Of a stretch of DNA of 64,000 nt, positions 27,959 to 34,896 are shown piece after piece. The stretch lies in NCBI GenBank assembly GCA_963825405.1, contig CAWGTB010000003.1, positions 124,001-188,000 of the forward strand, in the 5' to 3' direction. The notes under the pieces were generated by a model. The model was given only the letters and a program-made list of their open reading frames with translations. It did no database searches and was not told the origin of the DNA. The stretch comes from JACPNO01 sp963825405 (GTDB taxonomy: Bacteria > Acidobacteriota > Terriglobia > Bryobacterales > Bryobacteraceae). How positions within the stretch are numbered: the stretch's first letter is position 1; the number at the start of each line of letters is the position of its first letter. The translations under genes were made by a program, and so were the position numbers.

Positions 27959-28720
27959 CTACGCCCTCACCTTGACCACTACACCCAGCAGCCGCTTGGC
28001 CGTGGCGACGCATGCCAGAGCATCTTTGCCGTAACCATCGGCGCCCATGTCGTCGGCGAATTCCTGAGTCACCGGAGCGCCGCCCACCATGATCTTGACC
28101 TTATCGCGCAGGTCCGCGTCGATGAAAGCTTCAATCGTTTTGCCCATGTTGGGCATCGTGGTCGTGAGCAGCGCCGACATACCGAGCAGCAGCGCGTCGT
28201 GTTCTTCTACGGCCTCGATGAAGCGGTCGGGCGCGGTGTCCACGCCCAGATCGATAACTTCGAAGCCTGATCCGCGCAGCATCATGATGCAAAGATTCTT
28301 GCCGATATCGTGCAGGTCGCCTTTGACCGTGCCCATGATCACTTTGCCAATCGGCTCAATGCCGGCGGCGGAAAGGATGGGATCGATGTGCGCCATGCCC
28401 GCTTTCATGGCGCGTGCGCAGGCCAGCACTTCGGGCACAAAGATGAAGTTCTCCCGGAATTTGATTCCGACGATCCCCATGCCGGCGATCAGGCCGTCAT
28501 CCATCACTTCGAGGGCGTCGATCCCGCTGTCGAGCGCCTCGCGCGTGAGCCGGTTTACCAAGTCATTGTCGCCGTCAATTAACGCCGCCGCGATCTCCTG
28601 CATCTTGGGATTGGCGCGGGCAAATAACTCGATATTGCGCGTCAGCTCTTCGGGCCGTGCGATGTTCTCTTCAATTTCCTGCCGGATGAAATCGTTGGAG
28701 ATGTTTTTAAGTTCCGCCAT
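27959..28720 (-). CDS. Corrinoid protein (methanogen-type cobalamin-binding)
   Basis: Methyl-carrier protein of 253 residues. An N-terminal helical cap (about 35-115, LIDGDNDLVNRLTREAL) is followed by the Rossmann-like B12-binding domain. The lower-ligand motif is DLHDIG with His137, then the Gly-rich region LLLGMSALLTTTMPNM, and VMVGGAPVT-like KIMVGGAPVTQEFADDMGA. It is homologous to MtaC/MtbC/MttC and the B12 module of methionine synthase. It should accept a methyl group from a substrate through the UroD-type enzyme (or with it) and pass it to tetrahydrofolate. A 40-residue N-terminal extension precedes the cap. Confidence 0.92.
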   Translation of the reverse strand: MAELKNISNDFIRQEIEENIARPEELTRNIELFARANPKMQEIAAALIDGDNDLVNRLTREALDSGIDALEVMDDGLIAGMGIVGIKFRENFIFVPEVLACARAMKAGMAHIDPILSAAGIEPIGKVIMGTVKGDLHDIGKNLCIMMLRGSGFEVIDLGVDTAPDRFIEAVEEHDALLLGMSALLTTTMPNMGKTIEAFIDADLRDKVKIMVGGAPVTQEFADDMGADGYGKDALACVATAKRLLGVVVKVRA

Positions 28721-28733
28721 AGACTTGGTTCAC

Positions 28734-29789
28734 CTAGTTGGTCGTTGCGTGCTCCCGATGCCAGTCGCGCACAGCTAGCGGGATTTCCTTGAGGTTCTCG
28801 ATGGCGGTCTGCAGCGGAATCGCGCATTCCGGACCTACCAGTTGGACGCCGGCGTCCAGATTCTTGTAGACCTCTTTGCGCACCTCCTCCGGCCCCTTGG
28901 AAAACAGCGTCTCGGGATTGTTGATATTGCCGACCAGCGAAATCTTACCGTGAACCGCGGCCATCGATTCGCCCGGCTGGTTTTTCGAGTCGTAGTGAAA
29001 TGCCGCCATCCCAGTCTCCGCGATGAATCCCATACGGTCCACCGTCCGGCCGCAGATATGCAGAATCAGCGGACCCGGAATCCGCTCGACGAACTCAATG
29101 TGTAGATCGCGCAGGTAGCGTTGGTAATATTCGGCGCTCACCAGGTCGCCGGTGGCATGGTCGGGCAGAGTGAGCGCGTCCGCGCCAGCTTCGATCTGCG
29201 CCACGCCGAATTGAACTGTCGCTTCCTTCATCTTTTCCAGGCAGAGTTTGGTCTTGCCTGGATCGTCAAGCGACATCAGCAGAAATTGTTCGACGCCGAA
29301 ACAGTGATAGCCGAGCGACCATGGCCCCATCGTCTTGCCGATGATCGCGACTTCGTTACCGAACTCTTTGCGCAAAATCCGGATGGCGTCGAGTATGCAT
29401 TTCGTGTCGTTGTGGGTGAGCAGGTCGGCGGGGATTTTGATGTCTTCCGGCTTTTCCCAGATCGGCTCGCGCATTTTGACCGTCGGCCAGTTATCTTTCT
29501 GCTCCCACTGGATCTTGCAGCCCAGCGCCGAAGATTCCTGAATGATGGAGTACACCGGCATGATGGTGTCGAAGCCCAATTCGGTATAACTGGTCGCGGC
29601 CAGGCGCGCCACCGATTCAGCTTTCCGGCAGGCTTCCGGAAACGGCGCATCGGCCAGGTCCATCAGCTCGACCGTGGCTACCGAGGTCGGATTGCAGACC
29701 GGTGTGCGGTCTACCGGCTCGCGCCGCAGGGCTGCCATCACGCGCTCGCGGCTGGTCATGGGACCGACTGTTTTGGCAACTGTTTCCAT
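28734..29789 (-). CDS. Uroporphyrinogen-decarboxylase-family methyltransferase (MtaA/CmuA-like)
   Basis: Zinc-dependent methyltransferase of about 351 residues with the UroD fold. The ATG at 29789 is chosen because GGAGG lies five bases upstream; the frame stays open further upstream but has no signal. It starts with the family pattern MTSRERVMAALRREPVDRTPV. The likely zinc ligands are His and Cys in LILHICGRT and Cys in GPECAIPL, as in MtaA, MtbA and CmuA. These enzymes move methyl groups between a corrinoid protein and a thiol or take them from a methylated substrate. As no MttB, MtaB or MtbB is present, this is the best candidate for the substrate-facing enzyme; the substrate is unknown. 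Confidence 0.85.
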   Translation of the reverse strand: METVAKTVGPMTSRERVMAALRREPVDRTPVCNPTSVATVELMDLADAPFPEACRKAESVARLAATSYTELGFDTIMPVYSIIQESSALGCKIQWEQKDNWPTVKMREPIWEKPEDIKIPADLLTHNDTKCILDAIRILRKEFGNEVAIIGKTMGPWSLGYHCFGVEQFLLMSLDDPGKTKLCLEKMKEATVQFGVAQIEAGADALTLPDHATGDLVSAEYYQRYLRDLHIEFVERIPGPLILHICGRTVDRMGFIAETGMAAFHYDSKNQPGESMAAVHGKISLVGNINNPETLFSKGPEEVRKEVYKNLDAGVQLVGPECAIPLQTAIENLKEIPLAVRDWHREHATTN

Positions 29790-29803
29790 CATCTCCTCCG
29801 GAG

Positions 29804-30436
29804 CTACTTTTGCGCGCTCGGCGCCACCAATACGCCGCGGGACGCTGCCGCTTCTTCTTCGCGCAGAATCGCCCTGACGTTCAACGCGCGGATCAGCATC
29901 GTCCCCACCGCGGCGTCGTGCGATTGTTTGCATGTAAAGGCAATTTGTTCGGGAGTGCTGCCGCCGCGAACCATCTCCGCCAGTTTCGCCAGGCCGCCAG
30001 CAATGGCTGACACGCGGCTGCCGCCCTCGTCGCCTCCGGTCTCGGCGCGAATCTCGTAAGCGCCCGAACCCACGCTCGAAACAGTGATATTCAGGTTAGA
30101 CTTCTTGTCCATAATGACCAGGGGACGCGCTTCGAGCGCGGCCTCCGGCTTCAGCTTGCAGGCTTCGATAAAGATGCGGCGCACGGTGAGCTGGTGGGGG
30201 TCGCCGCACGTGAAGCGCAGCCGCGGGCCAACCTGCTGCATCCCGCCGAGTTTAACCATCGCGTGGATCACGAATTCGATGCGCTGGGCGGCCCCGGGTT
30301 TCTGGCTATACGTGTGGACCAGATACGCAGGCCCGGTCTCTGTCTTCTGACGATAGAGACCAATTGAGATGTCGTGAAAATGCGGGTCCATCGACACCAG
30401 TTCGATGCGTCTGCCTATTTCGGTCGCGATCGCCAT
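29804..30436 (-). CDS. Unknown protein, first gene of the corrinoid operon
   Basis: Protein of 210 residues without signal peptide or membrane segment; I do not recognise it. It looks like two alpha/beta halves: residues of about 1-110 (IELVSMDPHFHDISIGLY, YLVHTYSQKPGAAQRIEFV, then FTCGDPHQLTVRRIF), and about 110-200 (MDKKSNLNITVSS, ending KQSHDAAVGTMLIRALN). Conserved-looking His, Cys and Asp residues (PHFHD, TCGDPH, QSHD) could form an active or metal site. AAAGGG lies eight bases before the ATG. It is the promoter-proximal gene, 14 bp before the methyltransferase, under the probable control of the divergent FadR-type regulator. Confidence 0.7.
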   Translation of the reverse strand: MAIATEIGRRIELVSMDPHFHDISIGLYRQKTETGPAYLVHTYSQKPGAAQRIEFVIHAMVKLGGMQQVGPRLRFTCGDPHQLTVRRIFIEACKLKPEAALEARPLVIMDKKSNLNITVSSVGSGAYEIRAETGGDEGGSRVSAIAGGLAKLAEMVRGGSTPEQIAFTCKQSHDAAVGTMLIRALNVRAILREEEAAASRGVLVAPSAQK

Positions 30437-30499
30437 CTCTTTAGCCCTTTGAAATGCAACCGGCTTGACGCCGGAGGCGGGGTTTCCTTACTATGTCTA

Positions 30500-30512
30500 C
30501 TTGTCAGACAAG
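30500..30512. promoter_or_regulatory. FadR-type operator
   Basis: Perfect palindrome CTTGTC-A-GACAAG in the 126-bp gap between the corrinoid operon and the FadR-type regulator gene. The core fits the consensus known for FadR-subfamily GntR regulators, TNGTNNNACNA. It covers the -35 of the regulator's own promoter candidate. Confidence 0.65.
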
Positions 30513-30530
30513 CTGCCCTACCAGCATAAT
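30501..30530 (+). promoter_or_regulatory. Promoter of the FadR-type regulator gene, overlapping its operator
   Basis: -35 candidate TTGTCA (30501-30506) and -10 candidate CATAAT (30525-30530), each five of six to consensus, with an 18-bp spacer. The -35 lies inside the palindromic operator, so regulator binding would block its own transcription. Confidence 0.5.
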
Positions 30531-30562
30531 TCAGGGTTTAGGCGGCTGTAAAGCAGCTCTTC

Positions 30563-31300
30563 GTGATCAATAGCCTGAAACCGATATCGCGGCTATCCCT
30601 AAGCGACGAAATCGTGGAGCAGATTATTGACCTCATCTCCCGCGGGATCCTCAAACCCGGCGAGCGGATGCCCTCGGAAAAGCAACTCTGCCAACAGTTT
30701 GGCGTAAGCCGCGCGTCCGTCCGGGAAGGTTTGCGTTCGCTGGCGGTGATGGGGATTCTGGAATCACACGCCGGAGAAGGCACCTACGTCTCCGAGGACA
30801 ACAGCCGGTACCTGCAAAAAACACTTCAGTGGAGCCTGTTGCTGGACCGCAAATTGGTTGACGATCTGATCGAAACCAGGTTGACCCTGGAATCCGAAAC
30901 CGCGTCTCTGGCAGCGCTGAGAGCGGGTCCGGAAGATTTGTTGGAAATCGCGGCGGCCATTGGAGGGATGGAACAATCGGCCGCGCAGCCGGACAGTTAC
31001 CTGGGTTTCGATATGCAATTCCACGTCGCTATTGCCAGGGCCTCGCAGAATTCCATTCTCTTTCAACTTCTCGGGATGATTCGGGGCTATTTGCAGACCT
31101 GGATCAAGGAGACGCTCAGCAGTACCCCGGCGCACGACTCGGAGCTGCGCGCCCACAAGTCGATTGCCGAGCACCGCAAAGTTCAGGCGGCGATAAAAAG
31201 CAGAAACTCCGAGCGCGCGCGGCAAGCCATGAAGGAGCACATCCTTTCGAGTAGCGCCGATTTGCGCGCGCGCCTGGCGAACCAGGCTCCAGGAAGTTAG
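30563..31300 (+). CDS. GntR/FadR-subfamily regulator (FCD domain) of the corrinoid operon
   Basis: Transcription factor of 245 residues starting at GTG. The winged helix-turn-helix spans about 8-78 (LKPGERMPSEKQLCQQFGVS, RASVREGLRSLAVMGIL, GEGTYV) and is of FadR type. The helical FCD domain (about 95-235) includes FDMQFHVAIARAS and EHRKVQAAIKSRN, with the His residues that usually hold a metal and a small acid ligand. It is divergent from the corrinoid operon and a matching operator lies between them, so it probably represses both until the methyl donor or a breakdown product binds. It overlaps the end of lon by four bases, tail to tail. Confidence 0.9.
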   Translation: MINSLKPISRLSLSDEIVEQIIDLISRGILKPGERMPSEKQLCQQFGVSRASVREGLRSLAVMGILESHAGEGTYVSEDNSRYLQKTLQWSLLLDRKLVDDLIETRLTLESETASLAALRAGPEDLLEIAAAIGGMEQSAAQPDSYLGFDMQFHVAIARASQNSILFQLLGMIRGYLQTWIKETLSSTPAHDSELRAHKSIAEHRKVQAAIKSRNSERARQAMKEHILSSSADLRARLANQAPGS

Positions 31301-33655
31301 GACGCCTTGGCCACCGGCAGTCCCTCCAGCACTTCGGGAAGAGCTGCACGGAGCGCATCCTCGACGGTTTCCACCAGCACGAAGTTCATTTCTTTTCGCA
31401 CCGGATCGGGCAGTTCGCGCAGATCTTTCTCGTTGGCTTTGGGTAGAATCACGCGCCGGATTCCAGCCCGGCGGGCGGCCAGCATTTTTTCCTTGATGCC
31501 GCCGACCGGCAACACCAAACCCGTGAGCGTGACTTCGCCGGTCATCGCGATGCCTGCCGGCGCGGGGCAATTGGTGTATGCCGACGTCAACGCAACGGCC
31601 ATGGTCACGCCGGCAGAGGGTCCATCTTTCGGAATCGCTCCAGCGGGAACATGCACATGCAAACCATAGCGCCGGAACATAGAGGGATCGATTCCCAAAT
31701 CGCCGGCGTGCGCCCAGATGTAACTTTGCGCGGCTTTGACCGATTCCTGCATCACGGCTCCCAGTTGGCCGGTCAGGGTGAGGCCGCGTCCATTGGGCAG
31801 CAGAGCCGCCTCCACATAGAGCACGTCGCCGCCTGTTTCCGTCCAGGCCAGGCCCGTCACCACGCCCGGCGGCAGATGCTTGCGTGTCTGTTCCGGCGAA
31901 ACTCGCTCCGGCCCAAGCAAGTCAGTGAGGTCTTCCGGTCCGACGACAACCGGCGCGCTATCGCCCTCTGTGGAACGCAGGGCCAATTTTCGCATCACCC
32001 GCGCTAAAGAACGCTCGAACTGACGCACGCCGGCCTCCCGGGTATAGCGGGAAATGATGCGCCGCAAAGCGGGCTCGGTGATCGTAAGCCGGTCTTCTGC
32101 GAGGCCGCACTCTTTCATTTGCCGCGCGATGAGATAGCGCCGCGCGATTTCCAGCTTTTCTTCTTCGCTGTAGCCGGACAGCCGCAGCACTTCCATGCGA
32201 TCCAGCAGCGGGCCGGGCACCGTGTCCAGCGTGTTGGCATTGGCGATAAACAGAATCTTGGAAAGATCGAACGGCAAGTCCAGATAGTTGTCGCGGAACG
32301 TCCGGTTTTGCTCCGGGTCAAGAATTTCCAGCAGCGCCGATGCCGGGTCACCGCGAAAATCATGGCCGATCTTGTCGACTTCATCCAGCATCAAAACCGG
32401 ATTGTTCACGCCCGCCCGGCGTATCGCCTGAATGATCCGCCCGGGCATGGCGCCGATGTAGGTTCGCCGGTGGCCGCGCAACTCGGCTTCGTCGTGCAAT
32501 CCGCCCAGACTCAGGCGCTCGAATTTGCGCCCCAACGCGCGGGCGATGGATTGGCCGAGCGAAGTCTTGCCCACGCCGGGAGGGCCCACAAAGCAAAGAA
32601 TAGGAGCTTTAGCCTGCGGGTTCAGCTTCAGCACCGCCAAGTGCTCGAGAATTCGCTCTTTCACTTCCTTCAGACCGTAATGATCCTCATCGAGAACCGT
32701 GCGGGCTACGACGATGTCGAGAACGTCATCCGACGCCTTCTTCCAGGGAAGGTCGAGCAGAAATTCCAGATAGGTGCGGACAATGGAAAGATCCGGCGCT
32801 CCGGCGGGCAGCCGTTCCAGCCGCTTCAGCTCGCGCTCGGCTTCCTTCTGAGCTTCCTCAGGCAACTCCGCCTTGGACAGCCGCTCGCGCAGCAATTCGA
32901 CTTCGGATTGCTCCGCGTTCGCGCCGCCCAATTCCTGCTGGATGGCGCGCATCTGCTGACGCAGAAGATACTCGCGCTGTTCCTTGCTCATGACGCTCTC
33001 GGCCTGGCTTGCGATCTTGCTGCGCAGCTCCAGCACCTGCAGTTCATGCGCGAGGTAATTGTGCATCAGGCGCAGCGCGCTGCCACAGGTCGCGGATTCG
33101 AGCAGATTCTGCTCCTTGTCGCGCTCCAGGCTGAGCACGGAGGCCAGAAAATAAACCAGCCGCAATGGATCTTCGGCGTTGGCGATCACCCGGCCCCAAT
33201 CGGCGGGCGCCTGCGGTTGAGCCAAAGCAAGCGCCTGGGCCGCCATTTCGGCTACTTCCTTGTGGAGCGCTTCGATCTCCGCCGTTTTTTCTTCCGGCAC
33301 CGGCAGCGGCTTGATATGGAGCCTGCAGATAGGGTCCGCTGGTGTCCAGGCCTTCCACGCCGACGCGTTCCACTCCGAGCAGCAGCACGTCCACTAATGA
33401 TTCCTGGCGGCGCACCATCTGCTTGATGACGGCCTTGGTGCCGACGGTGTAAAGATCATCTGCTCCTGGCATTTCCGCGGCATTGCTGCGTTGCGCCAGG
33501 ACCACGATTTCTTTGTCCTCGGTCAACAGCGCCGCCTCAACCGCGGCAATGGACCCGGGCCGACCCACCGACAGCGGCATCAGCAGGTTCGGAAACAAAA
33601 CCGTATTCTTAACCGGCAGAACCGGCAGCGTTCGCACGTTTTCCATATCACTCAC
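31297..33655 (-). CDS. lon: Lon ATP-dependent protease, one frame change near 33.32 kb
   Basis: Cytoplasmic AAA+ protease for damaged and regulatory proteins. The N-terminal part, from a GTG at 33655 (or ATG at 33646), reads RTLPVLPVKNTVLFPNLLMP. Near 33315-33335 the frame changes and the protein continues with RLHIKPLPVPEEKTAEIE. The joined length of about 785 residues is normal for Lon. Walker A is GPPGVGKTSLG and Walker B LMLDEVDKIG, and the Ser-Lys dyad is in PKDGPSAGV and GGIKEKMLAA. Nothing in the catalytic parts looks degraded, so the break is probably a one-base sequence error. It follows the Hsp20 gene by six bases in one operon. Confidence 0.88.
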
Positions 33656-33661
33656 CTGTTT

Positions 33662-34021
33662 TCACTCCGTCGTCAGTACACTCACCAGCAAAAGGCCATC
33701 GCGCCACTGCAACTCCAGGCGGGCGCTCGCCACTTCACTTGGAAATTCAATGACCCTCTCAAAGCGGTTGTAAGAAATCTCCATGGAGTACGGAACGCAG
33801 CCTTCCACCGGCAACCGGTCGCGCCGCTGCCCGCTGATACGGATCCAGCACCCGCCCGCTCCCACCTCCACATCCTCCAGCCTGACGCCGGCCAGTTCGA
33901 ACTTCACCAGCCAGCCTGTGCGAGTGCGGTAAACGTCCACCGCGGGACGCCAGCAAGTCTCGCTCGAGACAGCAGTTGCCTGCCGCCAGGAGTCCAGCTT
34001 TCGCTGTGGCCAACTGGGCAT
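33662..34021 (-). CDS. Small heat-shock protein, Hsp20/alpha-crystallin family
   Basis: Protein of 119 residues with an alpha-crystallin-type domain from about residue 25 (PAVDVYRTRTGWLVKFELAG, then VRLEDVEVGAGG, ISGQRRD) to the C-terminus. It would hold unfolding proteins in a refoldable or degradable state. The C-terminal Ile-X-Ile/Val tail of many family members is not evident. AGAGGA lies nine bases before the ATG. It is the first gene of a two-gene unit with lon, linking a holdase to a protease. No clear sigma-32 promoter or CIRCE element is seen upstream. Confidence 0.82.
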   Translation of the reverse strand: MPSWPQRKLDSWRQATAVSSETCWRPAVDVYRTRTGWLVKFELAGVRLEDVEVGAGGCWIRISGQRRDRLPVEGCVPYSMEISYNRFERVIEFPSEVASARLELQWRDGLLLVSVLTTE

Positions 34022-34154
34022 ATTCTTAGTTCCTCTGTCGCAGATCTTCTAAGCGTTAGATGCTCAACAAGGGCCATAAGTTGCAGAGCGCAGCGATGAA
34101 AGCGCAGCGCGACCGGACCTTATATTGGCTTATCGTTTCAATGGCATGCCCGGG

Positions 34155-34198
34155 TCTTCATGAATTCTTCATGGCTTTTCTATGACTTCTTCAGGTCT
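34155..34198 (+). promoter_or_regulatory. Four phased 11-bp direct repeats upstream of the kdp locus
   Basis: Octamers TCTTCATG (34155), TCTTCATG (34166), TTTCTATG (34177, degenerate) and TCTTCAGG (34188) recur at exactly 11 bp, with AT-richer triplets between. OmpR/PhoB-type response regulators bind such 11-bp direct repeats. The array ends 37 bp before the first gene of the K+-uptake locus, the position expected of an activator site. KdpE belongs to this family but is not encoded in the window. Confidence 0.55.
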
Positions 34199-34235
34199 AA
34201 CTGAATACTCTGAGACCGTGGGAGGACAGAACAAC

Positions 34236-34700
34236 ATGTCACTCGCGATCGAGAAAGTCTGGGTACCCGCACCTGGACACTCCGCGCCACCCGCAAAGTG
34301 GGAGACGGATCAGAAGTTAAACATCGCCGTGGTGTTTACGTCGGTGGAAGCCACGCTGGCAGCGTTGCGGGAAGCCGCCGCACTCGCTCAAAGCCTGAGA
34401 GCACGGATTCAGTTGGTGGTGCCGCAGATAGTGCCTTACCCCCTTTCTCTCGAAAGCCCGCCGGTGCTGGTTGAGTTCAGCGAGCGGCGCTTCCGCGTGG
34501 TAGCAGCCGAGAGCCTGGTAGAGACAAGCGTGCAAATTTATCTGTGCCGCAATCGCTTCGATACTTTGAGCACGTTCCTGAACCGCGGCTCGATCGTGGT
34601 TGTGGGCGGGCCAAAGAGATGGTGGCCAACGAAGGATGAAATTCTGGCCCGCCGGCTGCGGAGTGCGGGTTACGAAGTGCTTTACAAGGAAACGGAGTAA
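34236..34700 (+). CDS. Usp-like unknown protein, first gene of the kdp locus
   Basis: Protein of about 154 residues. The ATG at 34236 is preferred because GGAGG lies ten bases upstream; an ATG at 34182 would put the regulatory repeats inside the gene. The sequence has the alpha/beta rhythm of a universal-stress-protein-like fold: a first strand LNIAVVFTS followed by helix EATLAALREAAALAQSL, a strand IQLVVPQIV, and later SIVVVGGPKRWW. The usual ATP-binding Gly motif of Usp proteins is not clear. It is cytoplasmic and is followed within six bases by the 27-residue ORF. A role in sensing or controlling K+ uptake is inference from position. Confidence 0.65.
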   Translation: MSLAIEKVWVPAPGHSAPPAKWETDQKLNIAVVFTSVEATLAALREAAALAQSLRARIQLVVPQIVPYPLSLESPPVLVEFSERRFRVVAAESLVETSVQIYLCRNRFDTLSTFLNRGSIVVVGGPKRWWPTKDEILARRLRSAGYEVLYKETE

Positions 34701-34706
34701 ACCCCC

Positions 34707-34790
34707 ATGCTCGACCTGTTTTACGCCGCTGTCGGATGTGTATTTCTGCTTCTCTGCTGGGCCTTCACGAAGGCCTGCGACAAGTTGTAG
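34707..34790 (+). CDS. 27-residue single-span membrane protein before kdpF
   Basis: Tiny ORF that starts MLDLFYAAVG and ends FTKACDKL. Nearly the whole peptide is one hydrophobic helix with a charged C-terminus, the same plan as KdpF. It starts six bases after the Usp-like gene, and its stop TAG is followed by GAGAG, which serves the next gene. I recall similar peptides ending in CDRL or CERL upstream of kdpF in other bacteria, but cannot verify this here. A role as an extra KdpF-like subunit of the transporter is inference. Confidence 0.6.
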   Translation: MLDLFYAAVGCVFLLLCWAFTKACDKL

Positions 34791-34802
34791 GAGAGCCAAG
34801 TC

Positions 34803-34886
34803 ATGGATTATGTGATCGCCGGAATCGCGGCATTGGGTTTGTTCATTTATCTGATCTTCGCGCTTCTTCGTCCGGAGAAATTCTGA
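34803..34886 (+). CDS. kdpF: KdpF, small stabilising subunit of K+-transporting ATPase
   Basis: 27-residue peptide with a single transmembrane helix and the typical KdpF ending LLRPEKF. KdpF is a lipid-like stabiliser of the KdpABC complex in the cytoplasmic membrane. GGAG lies before its ATG, and the stop is followed after ten bases by kdpA, whose own ribosome-binding site (GAGGAGAG) overlaps the kdpF end. Confidence 0.85.
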   Translation: MDYVIAGIAALGLFIYLIFALLRPEKF

Positions 34887-34896
34887 GGAGAGAACA

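Noticed and set aside
29121..30059. 312-codon plus-strand ORF opposite the UroD-type gene
   Set aside because: It spans the junction of two well-supported minus-strand genes and has no start signal or motif.
30437..30562. Cobalamin riboswitch before the corrinoid operon
   Set aside because: The gap is only 126 bp, too short, and no B12-box-like GCCACTG element is present.
32119..33426. 435-codon ORF on the plus strand opposite lon
   Set aside because: It is the antisense shadow of lon; its composition follows the GC-rich third positions of lon codons and it has no recognisable motif.
34022..34235. c-di-AMP (ydaO-type) riboswitch before the kdp locus
   Set aside because: No matching conserved core was found; the phased 11-bp repeats explain the structure better.
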